Notes under the pieces: generated by a model
Seen by the model: the letters and a program-made list of their open reading frames with translations, nothing else
Database searches by the model: none
What the model was told of the DNA's origin: nothing
Shown here: piece by piece, positions 8,319-16,464 of the stretch
How the letters are laid out: every line of letters starts with the position of its first letter
Numbering within the stretch: position 1 is the first letter of the stretch
Source: Streptomyces tanashiensis
Lineage (GTDB): Bacteria > Actinomycetota > Actinomycetes > Streptomycetales > Streptomycetaceae
Length of the DNA: 64,000 bases
Direction: 5' to 3'
NCBI RefSeq assembly: GCF_014648895.1
Contig: NZ_BMRZ01000017.1
Location: 1-64,000, forward strand
Translations under genes and position numbers: made by a program

Positions 8319-10205
8319 TCAGTGTTCGAAGCAGGGGTCGACGAACGACGGCTGTGTGTCGGGGACGGAGCCGCGCGCGACGCGCCACCGGCGGTGCTGC
8401 TCGGACTCGGCGACGGCCTCGGCCACGAGCGAGGCCTGACGGGCACCGCTCTGGTAGCCGCCGAAGTGGGCCACGGGACTCCACTCGGGGGTCACCGGCG
8501 GCACAGCCTCGTCGAGACCCTCGTACTCGGCCGTCGCGTAGACGATGCGGCCGCCGACGACGGTGAGGAGGGACTCGATGTCGGGGATGACGTCCTCGGG
8601 CACGGTGAGGTAGTCGTCGGACAGGATCGCGAGGTCACCGTACGAGCCTTCCCGCAGGGTTCCCTTGACGTCCTGCTCGCCGGTGAGCTGCGCTCCGCCC
8701 CGGGTGTAGAGGCCGAGGGCGGTCTCCCGGTCGAGCAGGTTCCCCGCCGGACGGAGCGCGGTGCCGCCGACGGTGCGTCCGGTGACCAGCCAGTGGAGCG
8801 CGACCCACGGGTTGTACGAGGAGACGCGGGTGGCGTCGGTGCCGGCGGCGACCGTCAGGCCGCGGTCGAGCATGGCCCGGACCGGCGGGGTGTGGGCGGC
8901 GGCCTCGGCGCCGTACCGGTCGCGGAAGGCCGTGCCCTGGAAGGACATGCGGTTCTGGACGGAGACGGCGCCGCCGAGGGCAGCGATCCGGTCGAGGCTG
9001 CCTGCCGAGACGGTCTCGGCGTGGTCGAAGAGCCAGCGGTTGCCTCCGGGGAAGAGCCCTTCCGACGCGAGCTTCTCGAAGACGGCCAGGTCGCGGCGGA
9101 TCGTCTCGTCGTAGGTCGCGTGGAGGCGGAAACCCCAGCCGTTCTCGAGCAGGAGCCGTACGGCGCTCTCGAACTCGGTCTCGTAGCCCGCGGCGAGCTC
9201 GGGCCGGGGCTCGGAGAAGTTCTCGAAGTCGGCGGCGGCCCAGGTCAGGTTCTCACCCGCGCCGTTCAGCCGGAGCCACTCGTCCCCGTCCCCGGGCTTG
9301 ACCATCTCGGTCCAGCGCTTCAGGTCGGCGAGTTCCTGCCCGGCCGTCTGCGGGAAGAGGTGGTAGGCGATCCGGAGGGTCAGCTCCCCCGACCTGGCGA
9401 GGTCGGTGACCGTCGCGTAGTTGTCGGGGAAGTTCTGGAAGCCGCCGGCGGCGTCGACCGCGGACGTCAGTCCGAAGCGGTTCAGCTCGCGCAGGAAGTG
9501 CCGCGTCGAGGTCCGCTTGTCGGCCTCGTCGAGGGCCGGCGCCTTGGCCAGCGTCGAGTACAGGACGAGAGCGCTCGGCGCGGCGAGAAGGACGCCGTTG
9601 GGTTCGCCGTCCCGGCCCCGGACGATCTGCCCGCCTCGGGGGTCGGGGGTATCCCGGGTGAACCCGGCCGCCTTGACCGCGGCCCGGTTCATCAGGGCCG
9701 ACTGGTACAGGTGCAGGACGAACACCGGAGTGTCGGGGGCGGCGGCGTTCAGCTCGGCGACGGTCGGCATCCGGCGCTCGGCGAACTGCTCGGCGGTCCA
9801 GCCGCCCACCACCCGGATCCACTGCCCCTTCGGTGTGCGGCCGACCTGCTCGCGCAGCATCGCGAGGGCGTGGCGGAGGCTTCGTACACCGTCCCAGCAC
9901 AGCTCCAGGACGTAGTTGAGGCCGCCCCGGATGACGTGCAGGTGCGAGTCGTTCAGGCCCGGGATCACCCGTCGGCCCAGCGCGTCGACGACCCTGGTCC
10001 CCGGCCCGACGAGGTGGGCGAGGTCGTGGTCGTCGCCGAGGGCCGCGATCCGGCCGTCGCGGATCGCAACGGCACGGGCCTCGGGGCGGTCGGAGTCACC
10101 GGTGAAGACCTTGGCGTTACGGACGAGGAGGTCGGCGTGCTCGTGTTCCCGCCGCGGCGCGGGAACGAGGCCCGCGACCGGCATGCTCATGGAGGGCCCG
10201 GTCAT
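8319..10205 (-). CDS. amidohydrolase family 3 protein (YtcJ-like)
   Basis: A 628-residue metal-dependent hydrolase. It shows LLVRNAKVFTGD at the N-terminal beta-sandwich, the metal motif DSHLHV, further histidines in FRLHATYDET and FDHAE, and the late aspartate in AAGTDATR. Usual length of the family is 530-620. Its start ATG overlaps the stop of the esterase gene (ATGA), so the two are translated together. A second ATG five codons in is possible. Probably cytoplasmic, hydrolysing an amide or cyclic imide of unknown identity. Confidence 0.88.
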   Translation of the reverse strand: MTGPSMSMPVAGLVPAPRREHEHADLLVRNAKVFTGDSDRPEARAVAIRDGRIAALGDDHDLAHLVGPGTRVVDALGRRVIPGLNDSHLHVIRGGLNYVLELCWDGVRSLRHALAMLREQVGRTPKGQWIRVVGGWTAEQFAERRMPTVAELNAAAPDTPVFVLHLYQSALMNRAAVKAAGFTRDTPDPRGGQIVRGRDGEPNGVLLAAPSALVLYSTLAKAPALDEADKRTSTRHFLRELNRFGLTSAVDAAGGFQNFPDNYATVTDLARSGELTLRIAYHLFPQTAGQELADLKRWTEMVKPGDGDEWLRLNGAGENLTWAAADFENFSEPRPELAAGYETEFESAVRLLLENGWGFRLHATYDETIRRDLAVFEKLASEGLFPGGNRWLFDHAETVSAGSLDRIAALGGAVSVQNRMSFQGTAFRDRYGAEAAAHTPPVRAMLDRGLTVAAGTDATRVSSYNPWVALHWLVTGRTVGGTALRPAGNLLDRETALGLYTRGGAQLTGEQDVKGTLREGSYGDLAILSDDYLTVPEDVIPDIESLLTVVGGRIVYATAEYEGLDEAVPPVTPEWSPVAHFGGYQSGARQASLVAEAVAESEQHRRWRVARGSVPDTQPSFVDPCFEH

Positions 10206-11155
10206 GCGAGGGCCTTGCGCAGGATGTCGACGGCGACGCCGATGGCGAGCTCGGCGCCGTGCGTCTCGCGCAGCGCGTTCAGCATCACGAAGTCGTGGAT
10301 GACGCCCTGGACGCGCAGGGCGGTGACGGGGACGCCCGCGGCCCGCAGCTTCGCCGCGTACGCCTCGCCCTCGTCGCGCAGGACGTCGGCCTCCGCGGTG
10401 ATGACGAGGGCGGGCGGCAGGCCGGTGAGCTGTTCGGCGGTGGCGCGCAGCGGCGAGGCCGTGATCTGCGCGCGCTCCGCATCCTCGGTCGTGTACTGGT
10501 CCCAGAACCACTTCATGGCGTCGCGGCGCAGGAAGTAGCCCTCGGCGAACTGGTGGTAGGAGTCGGTGTCGAAGCTCGCGTCCGTGACCGGGTAGAAGAG
10601 GACCTGCTGGACGAGCGTGACGTCGCCGCGCTGCTTGGCCATGAGGGTGAGGGCGGCGGTCATGTTGCCGCCGACGGAGTCGCCGGCCACGGCGATCCGG
10701 GTGCCGTCGAGGTCCTTGTGGTGCCCCTCGCGGGCGACCCACTGGGCGACGCTGTAGTTCTGCTCGATCGCGACGGGGTACCGCGCCTCGGGCGACAGGT
10801 CGTACTCGGGGAAGACCACGGCCGCCCCGGTGCCGACGGCGAGTTCGCGGACGAGCCGGTCGTGGGTGTGGGCGTTGCCGAAGACCCAGCCCGCGCCGTG
10901 GATGTAGAGGAGGACGGGGAGCGGGCCGGTGGCGCCGCGGGGGCGGACGATCCGGGCGCGGACGTCGCCGGTCGGGCCGCCGTGGACGGTGATCCACTCC
11001 TCGTCGACGTCCGGCAGGGCGACGCCCTCACCGTTCTGGACGTCGTCCACGGCCTTACGTCCTTCGGCGACGGGAATCTGGTAGAGGTACGGCGGCTGGG
11101 CGGTGGCGTCGGCGAAGGCCTGGGCGGCGGGTTCGAGGACCGGACGGTTCTTCAT
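10202..11155 (-). CDS. alpha/beta hydrolase, hormone-sensitive-lipase type
   Basis: The 317-residue esterase carries the oxyanion motif YIHGAGWVFGN (the HGGG motif with one alanine), the elbow GDSVGGN, and a late H-D-F (VIHDFVMLNAL) with the catalytic histidine. This is family IV (HSL) architecture for short-chain acyl esters. The ATG follows GGAGAG. Coupled to the amidohydrolase downstream, suggesting successive hydrolysis steps on one compound. Confidence 0.88.
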   Translation of the reverse strand: MKNRPVLEPAAQAFADATAQPPYLYQIPVAEGRKAVDDVQNGEGVALPDVDEEWITVHGGPTGDVRARIVRPRGATGPLPVLLYIHGAGWVFGNAHTHDRLVRELAVGTGAAVVFPEYDLSPEARYPVAIEQNYSVAQWVAREGHHKDLDGTRIAVAGDSVGGNMTAALTLMAKQRGDVTLVQQVLFYPVTDASFDTDSYHQFAEGYFLRRDAMKWFWDQYTTEDAERAQITASPLRATAEQLTGLPPALVITAEADVLRDEGEAYAAKLRAAGVPVTALRVQGVIHDFVMLNALRETHGAELAIGVAVDILRKALA

Positions 11156-11194
11156 GAGGAGCTCTCCTTCAGGGGATGTACGCGGGTCGGAGCG

Positions 11195-12016
11195 TCAGCG
11201 GGTCGCCCGCACGGCGGCGAGGATCACGTGGGTGACCACGGCCGGGCGGGAGACCGCCACTGCATGGGACGCGTCCACTTCGGTGATGTGCGAACCGGCA
11301 CGCCGGGCCATCCACCGTTCGGCGGCGGCCGGGATGTTCTTGTCCGCGGTGGCGATCAGCGCCCAGGACGGGATCGTCCTCCAGGCCGCCTCGCCGGCCT
11401 TCTCCTCCAGCGCGGCGGTGGCGACCGGGCGCTGGGTCGCGGCCATGACCGCCGCTTCGGCGGCGGGTACGTCGGCGGCGAACTGTCCGTGGAACCTGGC
11501 TCGTTCGATGACGAGTTCGGTGCCGGTGCCACCGCCTGGCAGCGGGTACGACCGCGGGTTCACGGTGTCGCCGAGGGTGGAGCCCGGGAACTTGGCGGCG
11601 AGACCGGCCGCGCTCTCCCCCTTGTCCGGGGTGAACGCGGCGATGTAGACGAGGGCCTTCACACGGCTGTTGCCCACTGCGGCGCCGCTGATGACGGCGC
11701 CGCCGTAGGAGTGGCCGACCAGGACGACGGGCCCGTCGACGGCGGCCAGCACGCCGCGCAGGTAGGCGGTGTCCGCGGCGAGACCGCGCAGCGGGTTGGC
11801 GGGCGCCAGGACGGGGTAGCCGGCGTGCTGCAGCCGCCGGATCGTGCCGCTCCAGCTGGAGGCGTCCGCGAACGCTCCGTGGACCAGGACGATCGTCGGC
11901 TTGGGGTCGTGCCGGTCGGTGTCGGCCGCGGCCGGGTGGCTCGCCGGTGCGGCGCCGATCAGGGCGGCCAGCGTGGCGGGCAGGGCGAGGGCGAGGGTGC
12001 GCCTCGTGAGCTGCAT
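11195..12016 (-). CDS. exported alpha/beta hydrolase (Tat-type signal)
   Basis: A 273-residue protein with an N-terminal signal MQLTRRTLALALPATLAALI containing a twin arginine, then a cleavage-like region APASHPAAAD. The mature part has IVLVHGAFADASSWSG and VGHSYGGAVISG. It is the exported counterpart of the cytoplasmic hydrolase at 6448-7173. The pair may split the same chemistry between outside and inside. Substrate unknown. Confidence 0.87.
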   Translation of the reverse strand: MQLTRRTLALALPATLAALIGAAPASHPAAADTDRHDPKPTIVLVHGAFADASSWSGTIRRLQHAGYPVLAPANPLRGLAADTAYLRGVLAAVDGPVVLVGHSYGGAVISGAAVGNSRVKALVYIAAFTPDKGESAAGLAAKFPGSTLGDTVNPRSYPLPGGGTGTELVIERARFHGQFAADVPAAEAAVMAATQRPVATAALEEKAGEAAWRTIPSWALIATADKNIPAAAERWMARRAGSHITEVDASHAVAVSRPAVVTHVILAAVRATR

Positions 12017-12125
12017 GGGTGGGTGTCTTCCTTGTCGGGTGGGGAAGCGTGGGGGTGTGCTCGGTCGAGCGGGGGGTGCGCCGGCCGGGCGGACGGGACC
12101 CGGGTCGGGAGAAGGGGAGCAGGCC

Positions 12126-13550
12126 TCAGAGGCCGTACGCCTCCAGGAGCCGGAGCCAGACCTCGCTCACCGTCGGGAAGGCGGGCACGGCGTGCCACAG
12201 GCGCTCCAGAGGGACCTCACCCACGATGGCCACGGTGGCCGTGTGGATGAGTTCGGTCGCCATCGGACCGGTGAGCGTGCAGCCGACGACGACCCCTCGG
12301 GTCTCGTCGACGACGAGCTTCGCGAGGCCGCGGTAGTCGTCCGCGTGGAGTGCGGCACCTGCGACGTCGTCGATGCGGTACTCCACCGCGCGTACCGCGA
12401 GGCCCGCTTCGCGTGCGGCGCGTTCCGTGAGACCGACGCTCGCGACCTCGGGACGGGTGAAGACGGCCTGCGGGACGGCGACGTGGTCGGCTTCCGCGCT
12501 CCACGGCTGCCGGCCTCCGGTGACGGCCGGGCGCCCCGCGGCTCGCTCGGCGATCGCCGCCGCGCAGGCGCGGGCCTGGTACTTGGCCATGTGGGTCAGC
12601 GGCGCACGGTGGTTCACGTCGCCGACGGCGTAGAGCCAGTCGCCCTCGACCGCGGTGACCCGACAGGTGTCGTCGACCGGAAGCCAGTCGCCGACGGGCA
12701 GTCCGACGGTCTGCAGGCCGAGGTCGGCCGTGCGCGGGCGACGGCCCACGGCGGCGAGGACCTCGTCGCAGACCAGGACGGTGCCGTCGTCGGTCTCCAC
12801 GGTCACGGTACGAGTGGTCCCGTCACGGGCGACCCGGACGGCCGACACCCCGAAGCGGATCGTGACGCCCAGATCGCCCAGCCCCCGGGTGACCTCTTCG
12901 CCGGCGCACGGCTCCCAGCCGGTGAGCAGGGCCTGGTCGCGGACGAGGAGCGTGACGGAGGCGCCGAGCGAGCGCCACGCGGTGGCCATCTCGCAGGCCA
13001 CCACTCCCCCGCCGATGACGACGAGCCGTGCGGGCACCGCGTCGGCGGTGGTGGCCTGCCGGTTGGTCCAGACGCCGATCCGGTCGAGCCCTTCGACCGG
13101 TGGGAGCGCGGGCTCCGTGCCGGTGCAGACCACGACCGCGCGCCGGGCCCCCAGGGTGCGGACCGTGCCGTCGGCCCCGGTCACCTCCACCCGGCGCTCG
13201 CCGGCGAGCCGCCCGTGCCCCCGTACGAGCGCGACGCCCGCACCGTCGAGCCAGTCGGCCTGGCCGGTGTCGTCGCCCCGCCCGGTGAAGCGGTCTCGGC
13301 GGGCCAGGACGCGCGCCGGGTCGAGTGCCGTCGTGACCGCCTGCCGGGCCCCGTCGACCGAGCGGGCCTCCGCCCGAGCGGCGCCGGGCCGCAGCAGGGC
13401 CTTGCTCGGCACGCACGCGCGGTAGGAGCACTCGCCGCCGACCGCCTCGGCCTCGACGACGACGGCGGTCAGCCCTGCGCCGACGGCGCGGCCGGCGACG
13501 ACCTCGCCGGCCGGTCCGCCGCCGACCACGACGACGTCGTACGTGTCCAT
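12126..13550 (-). CDS. FAD-dependent pyridine nucleotide-disulfide oxidoreductase (MerA/Lpd-like)
   Basis: The 474-residue flavoprotein has the N-terminal FAD motif VVVVGGGPAGEVVAG and the redox-active pair C41 and C46 in GGECSYRACVPSK. It also has an NAD(P) site LVVIGGGVVACEM and the FAD-tail segment LYAVGDVNHRAPLTH. The C-terminal interface segment HAVPAFPTVSE keeps the conserved glutamate. It lacks an N-terminal heavy-metal domain and the C-terminal cysteines of mercuric reductase, so dihydrolipoyl, mycothione-like or ferric reduction are alternatives. Its ATG overlaps the Dps stop by one base. Confidence 0.88.
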   Translation of the reverse strand: MDTYDVVVVGGGPAGEVVAGRAVGAGLTAVVVEAEAVGGECSYRACVPSKALLRPGAARAEARSVDGARQAVTTALDPARVLARRDRFTGRGDDTGQADWLDGAGVALVRGHGRLAGERRVEVTGADGTVRTLGARRAVVVCTGTEPALPPVEGLDRIGVWTNRQATTADAVPARLVVIGGGVVACEMATAWRSLGASVTLLVRDQALLTGWEPCAGEEVTRGLGDLGVTIRFGVSAVRVARDGTTRTVTVETDDGTVLVCDEVLAAVGRRPRTADLGLQTVGLPVGDWLPVDDTCRVTAVEGDWLYAVGDVNHRAPLTHMAKYQARACAAAIAERAAGRPAVTGGRQPWSAEADHVAVPQAVFTRPEVASVGLTERAAREAGLAVRAVEYRIDDVAGAALHADDYRGLAKLVVDETRGVVVGCTLTGPMATELIHTATVAIVGEVPLERLWHAVPAFPTVSEVWLRLLEAYGL

Positions 13551-14128
13551 CAGCCGTGCACCAGAGGGGTGTCCACGAGGTGCTCGGCCAGGAACCACAC
13601 CTGCGCCTCGCCGGTGCGGATGACGTCGGAGACGAGCAGGTCGGCGCTGCCCTCGTCGCCCTCCTGGGAGAGCCGGGCGGCGGCATCGCGGGTGTCGATC
13701 AGGATCCGCTCGTGCGCGTCGAGGAGCCGCGAAAGCATGACGGGCACCGGCTCCACGCCGTCCGGCGGACGGGGGATCGCCGTCAGCTCCGCTACGTGGC
13801 GCGGGTCGCCGACGGCGACGCCGCCGAGGCTCTGGATCCGCTCGGCCAGCGCGTCCACGATGGCCAGTTGGGCCTCCGCGTGCTTGTCGAGCATCAGGTG
13901 GAGCGAGTAGAAGGTCGCCCCGCGCATGAGCCAGTGGTGCTTCTTGTAGAGGGAGTGGAGGATCTGCGTGTCGGCGAGGACGCGGTTGAGCCGCTGGCAG
14001 GCGTACATGCGGGTGTCGTGGCCGAGGCCGATCGGCAGCTGCTTGAGCGTGCCGAACGCCTGGGTCTCGGCGCCCTTCTGGTGCAGCAGCGGCTGGCCGC
14101 CGCCGTGCGGGGTCGTGAGGGTGTCCAT
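13550..14128 (-). CDS. Dps-family DNA-binding ferritin-like protein
   Basis: This 192-residue protein has the Dps ferroxidase pattern HHWLMRGATFYSLHLMLDKHAE, read in parts: H64/H65, H77, D81 and E85. Dps dodecamers oxidise and store iron and shield DNA in oxidative stress. A tail of about 20 extra residues is at the N-terminus. Its TGA overlaps the ATG of the flavoprotein reductase, an unusual pairing. Confidence 0.9.
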   Translation of the reverse strand: MDTLTTPHGGGQPLLHQKGAETQAFGTLKQLPIGLGHDTRMYACQRLNRVLADTQILHSLYKKHHWLMRGATFYSLHLMLDKHAEAQLAIVDALAERIQSLGGVAVGDPRHVAELTAIPRPPDGVEPVPVMLSRLLDAHERILIDTRDAAARLSQEGDEGSADLLVSDVIRTGEAQVWFLAEHLVDTPLVHG

Positions 14129-14218
14129 CGAGTGCTCCTGATGGGGAAGGGGTGGGAAGGGCCCGGCCGCCCGGTCGGGGGTGCACGAGCGACCGGACCC
14201 GGTCTGTGCGGCGCGCGC

Positions 14219-14728
14219 TCAGCGCTCGGCGATCGCAGGGGCGGAGGGAGTCCGGTGCAGGACGAGCCGGGTGAGGAGGCCGCTGCCGAGACCGGCCACG
14301 AGGGCGAGGGCGGCCCACCACAGCGGGTACGGCGTGAGGCCGAGGACCGCGTCGAGGGACCAGGCGCCGGGCCCTGTGGCGGCGAGGGCGGCGGCGGTGC
14401 CGATGAGGACGAGCGGGTACTCGTACCCGTCGTTCTGCACCCAGAGGCCGTGGCGCCACTTCACGGTGAGGGCGACGGTCATGACGCCGATGGCGCCGGT
14501 CGCGGCGAGCGGGGTCAGGAGGCCGGCGGCGAGCAGCAGGCCGGAGCCGATCTGACCACCACCCGCCGCCAGAGCGGTGAGGACACCGCCTCGGAAGCCG
14601 TCGGCGCGGAACTCCGCGGTGCCGCCCTCGAGTCCCTTGCCGCCCAGGTGCGAGCTGACCTTCTGCACACCATGGCCGGCGACGAGCAGTCCCACCAGCA
14701 GACGCAGGATCAGAATGCCGGTGTCCAC
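14219..14728 (-). CDS. DoxX family membrane protein
   Basis: The 169-residue protein has four hydrophobic helices and the DoxX pattern LLVGLLVAGHGVQKV near the N-terminus and GGGQIGSGLLLAAGLLTPLAA in the second helix. DoxX proteins are linked to redox homeostasis and are often co-transcribed with thiol or peroxide defence genes. The GTG start at 14726-14728 is five bases after the isochorismatase stop, so coupling is likely; its own ribosome site is weak. Confidence 0.88.
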   Translation of the reverse strand: MDTGILILRLLVGLLVAGHGVQKVSSHLGGKGLEGGTAEFRADGFRGGVLTALAAGGGQIGSGLLLAAGLLTPLAATGAIGVMTVALTVKWRHGLWVQNDGYEYPLVLIGTAAALAATGPGAWSLDAVLGLTPYPLWWAALALVAGLGSGLLTRLVLHRTPSAPAIAER

Positions 14729-14733
14729 AGGGG

Positions 14734-15396
14734 TCAGCCGGCCGCGTGCGCGCCGATGACCGACTGCGCGTACACGACGCCCAGGCCGTACGCGCCCGCG
14801 TGGGCCTTGACGATCTCCATGACGTCGCCGTACGTCTCCTGGCGCGCCCAGTCGCGCTGCAGCTCCAGAAGGACCTGGACCCAGGTCACCGGGACGGCAC
14901 CGGCGGCGATCATGCGCTGCAGCGCGTGCTCGTGGGCGGCCGGGCTGACACCACCGGAGGCATCGGTGACGACGTACACCTCGTAGCCCTGCTCGAGCGC
15001 CGAGAGCGCGGGCAGCACCAGGCAGACCTCGGTCCACAGACCCGACAGGACGATCTTCTTACGACCGGTCGCCTTGACCGCCGCGACGAGCGCCTCGTCC
15101 TCCCAGGCGTTCATGGTCGTGCGGTCGATGATCTCGTTCTTGGGGAACACCTCGGCGAGCTGCGGCAGCAGGGGGCCCGAGAAGGACTCGGCGGCGACCG
15201 TGGTCAGGACGGCCGGAACGTCGAACGCCTTGGCCGCCTTGGCGAGACCCACGGTGCTGTTGATGATCGCGGCGCGGTCGCCGCTGCCGGTGCCGAAGAA
15301 CATCTGCGGCTGGTGGTCCACGAAGAGCATGACCGCGTTGTCGGGCGTGAGCAGGTCCTTGCTCGGAGCGGCCTGCACCTTGTCGATGTCGAACAT
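14734..15396 (-). CDS. isochorismatase-family cysteine hydrolase (YcaC-like)
   Basis: A 220-residue enzyme with the catalytic aspartate in VMLFVDHQPQMFF, a lysine in TGRKKIVLSG, and the nucleophilic cysteine in LWTEVCLVLPALSAL. This is the YcaC branch of the isochorismatase superfamily, hydrolysing unknown amides or nitriles. The ATG at 15394-15396 follows AAAGGACC; a second ATG seven codons upstream is less likely. First gene of the minus-strand run toward Dps. Confidence 0.88.
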   Translation of the reverse strand: MFDIDKVQAAPSKDLLTPDNAVMLFVDHQPQMFFGTGSGDRAAIINSTVGLAKAAKAFDVPAVLTTVAAESFSGPLLPQLAEVFPKNEIIDRTTMNAWEDEALVAAVKATGRKKIVLSGLWTEVCLVLPALSALEQGYEVYVVTDASGGVSPAAHEHALQRMIAAGAVPVTWVQVLLELQRDWARQETYGDVMEIVKAHAGAYGLGVVYAQSVIGAHAAG

Positions 15397-15749
15397 GAGG
15401 GGTCCTTTCGAAGCCATGGGTAGCGTGCCCACCGCGTCCGCGACGTGGCACTTCTTCAAGCTACGAGCGACCCGACCGACCGAGTTGACCTCCTGCGCCC
15501 AGGGGTTGGCACGACAGCGCACAACCGGTCGAGGACGCGAGCCGTGCAGTCTCAGCGGCGCGCACGAGGCAAGGCCAGGGGCACTCCGATGTGATCGCGC
15601 AGAGGACTGCCGCGGTTCAGCCTCGCTCGGCCTGGGGCGCGGGCCGCAAGCCGGACTTCCCCGAACCCGAGCACCGCTGATCCCACCGCCCCCGGGCCAT
15701 CGCCGGGGGCGGTGGCCCTTCCGAGGGCTGGGACGTGCGCCACACCGGC
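15397..15749. other. intergenic region without a clear gene
   Basis: The segment between the isochorismatase start and the iron-box promoter has no convincing reading frame. On the plus strand a frame ending at the TGA at 15678-15680 closes with GRKPDFPEPEHR and is followed three bases later by a strong hairpin. It could be the 3' relic of a lost gene, but nothing upstream supports it. Confidence 0.4.
15683..15715. terminator. strong GC-rich hairpin, probable terminator
   Basis: Two perfect 13-base arms, CCACCGCCCCCGG and CCGGGGGCGGTGG, flank a seven-base loop GCCATCG. The following sequence lacks a clear T tract, as is usual in Streptomyces. It lies upstream of the iron-box promoter and would insulate it from readthrough. 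Confidence 0.65.
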
Positions 15750-15790
15750 TTGACGTGCACACGGGCGGCACTTAGCTTCGCCTTACCTAA
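15750..15790 (+). promoter_or_regulatory. promoter with iron box (IdeR/DmdR-type operator)
   Basis: A -35 TTGACG (15750-15755) is separated by 17 bases from a -10 TAGCTT (15773-15778). The 19-mer TTAGCTTCGCCTTACCTAA at 15772-15790 overlaps the -10. It matches the actinobacterial iron box (TTAGGTTAGGCTAACCTAA type) in both outer arms. An iron-loaded DmdR/IdeR repressor bound here would block transcription of the membrane-protein gene at 15824. Confidence 0.72.
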
Positions 15791-15823
15791 TTTACGCCGT
15801 CCATACGTCGGGAAGATCACCGC

Positions 15824-16363
15824 ATGTCCAGAACCGCGCAGGAGCTCACTCCTTCCTGGCTCCTCACCGCTCTCGGGCTCGCCGCCACCACGGTCATAGC
15901 GGCGGCCAGCTGGACCGCGGGACACGTCCACGCCGACGCCTCCCTCCTGACCGTGGCCCGTTTCCTGCACGTCGCCTTCCTCGTCGTCGGGCTGGGCTCG
16001 GTGCTGGCCGTCGACTGGTTCGCCGTGCTCTGGCTGACCGGGAAGCGGCCCCTGGCCGGCGTCCTCGACACGGCCGTCGCCCTCCAGACGCCGATCTGGG
16101 TCGGCCTGGGCGGGCTCGTCGTCTCCGGGCTCTTCCTCCGCCCCGACCTCCACTCCCCGCTGACCCTGGTCAAGCTGGGCCTCGTCGTCGCCGTCACCCT
16201 CAACGGCCTCTGGGCCCACCGGCTCGGCCAGCTCCTGGAGACCCACCGCGACGGCACCGTCCCGCGCCGGCTGCTGGTCCTCTCGGGCCTTGCCGCGACC
16301 GTCAGCCAGACCGGCTGGTGGGGTGCCTGCCTCATCGGCTTCGTCAACAGCCAGGGGGCATGA
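15824..16363 (+). CDS. hypothetical membrane protein, candidate iron-regulated
   Basis: The 179-residue protein has about four or five hydrophobic helices. One contains ARFLHVAFLVVGLGSVLAVDWFAV, read in parts, whose membrane histidine recalls CopD-like or heme-binding families. A histidine-rich patch GHVHADAS follows the first helix. I cannot name the family. The iron box 33 bases upstream suggests it is expressed when iron is scarce, for example in iron or heme handling. Confidence 0.75.
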   Translation: MSRTAQELTPSWLLTALGLAATTVIAAASWTAGHVHADASLLTVARFLHVAFLVVGLGSVLAVDWFAVLWLTGKRPLAGVLDTAVALQTPIWVGLGGLVVSGLFLRPDLHSPLTLVKLGLVVAVTLNGLWAHRLGQLLETHRDGTVPRRLLVLSGLAATVSQTGWWGACLIGFVNSQGA

Positions 16364-16429
16364 GCGGGCGGGACCGGCCACGGCGACCCCGTTCCGACCG
16401 GCCCTCAGGCCTCGGCACCCACCCCCGTT

Positions 16430-16458
16430 TTGGTTTGTCGCACGATCATCAATACGAT
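16430..16458 (+). promoter_or_regulatory. promoter of the VWA gene, probably leaderless
   Basis: TTGGTT at 16430-16435 and TACGAT at 16453-16458 are 17 bases apart. The ATG of the next gene begins six bases after the -10, which puts the expected transcription start at or beside the start codon. No ribosome site is visible, so a leaderless mRNA is likely. Confidence 0.55.
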
Positions 16459-16464
16459 CCGGCG

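Noticed and set aside
15618..15680. 3' end of a lost gene (GRKPDFPEPEHR before a TGA and hairpin)
   Set aside because: No coding signal further upstream and no known domain.
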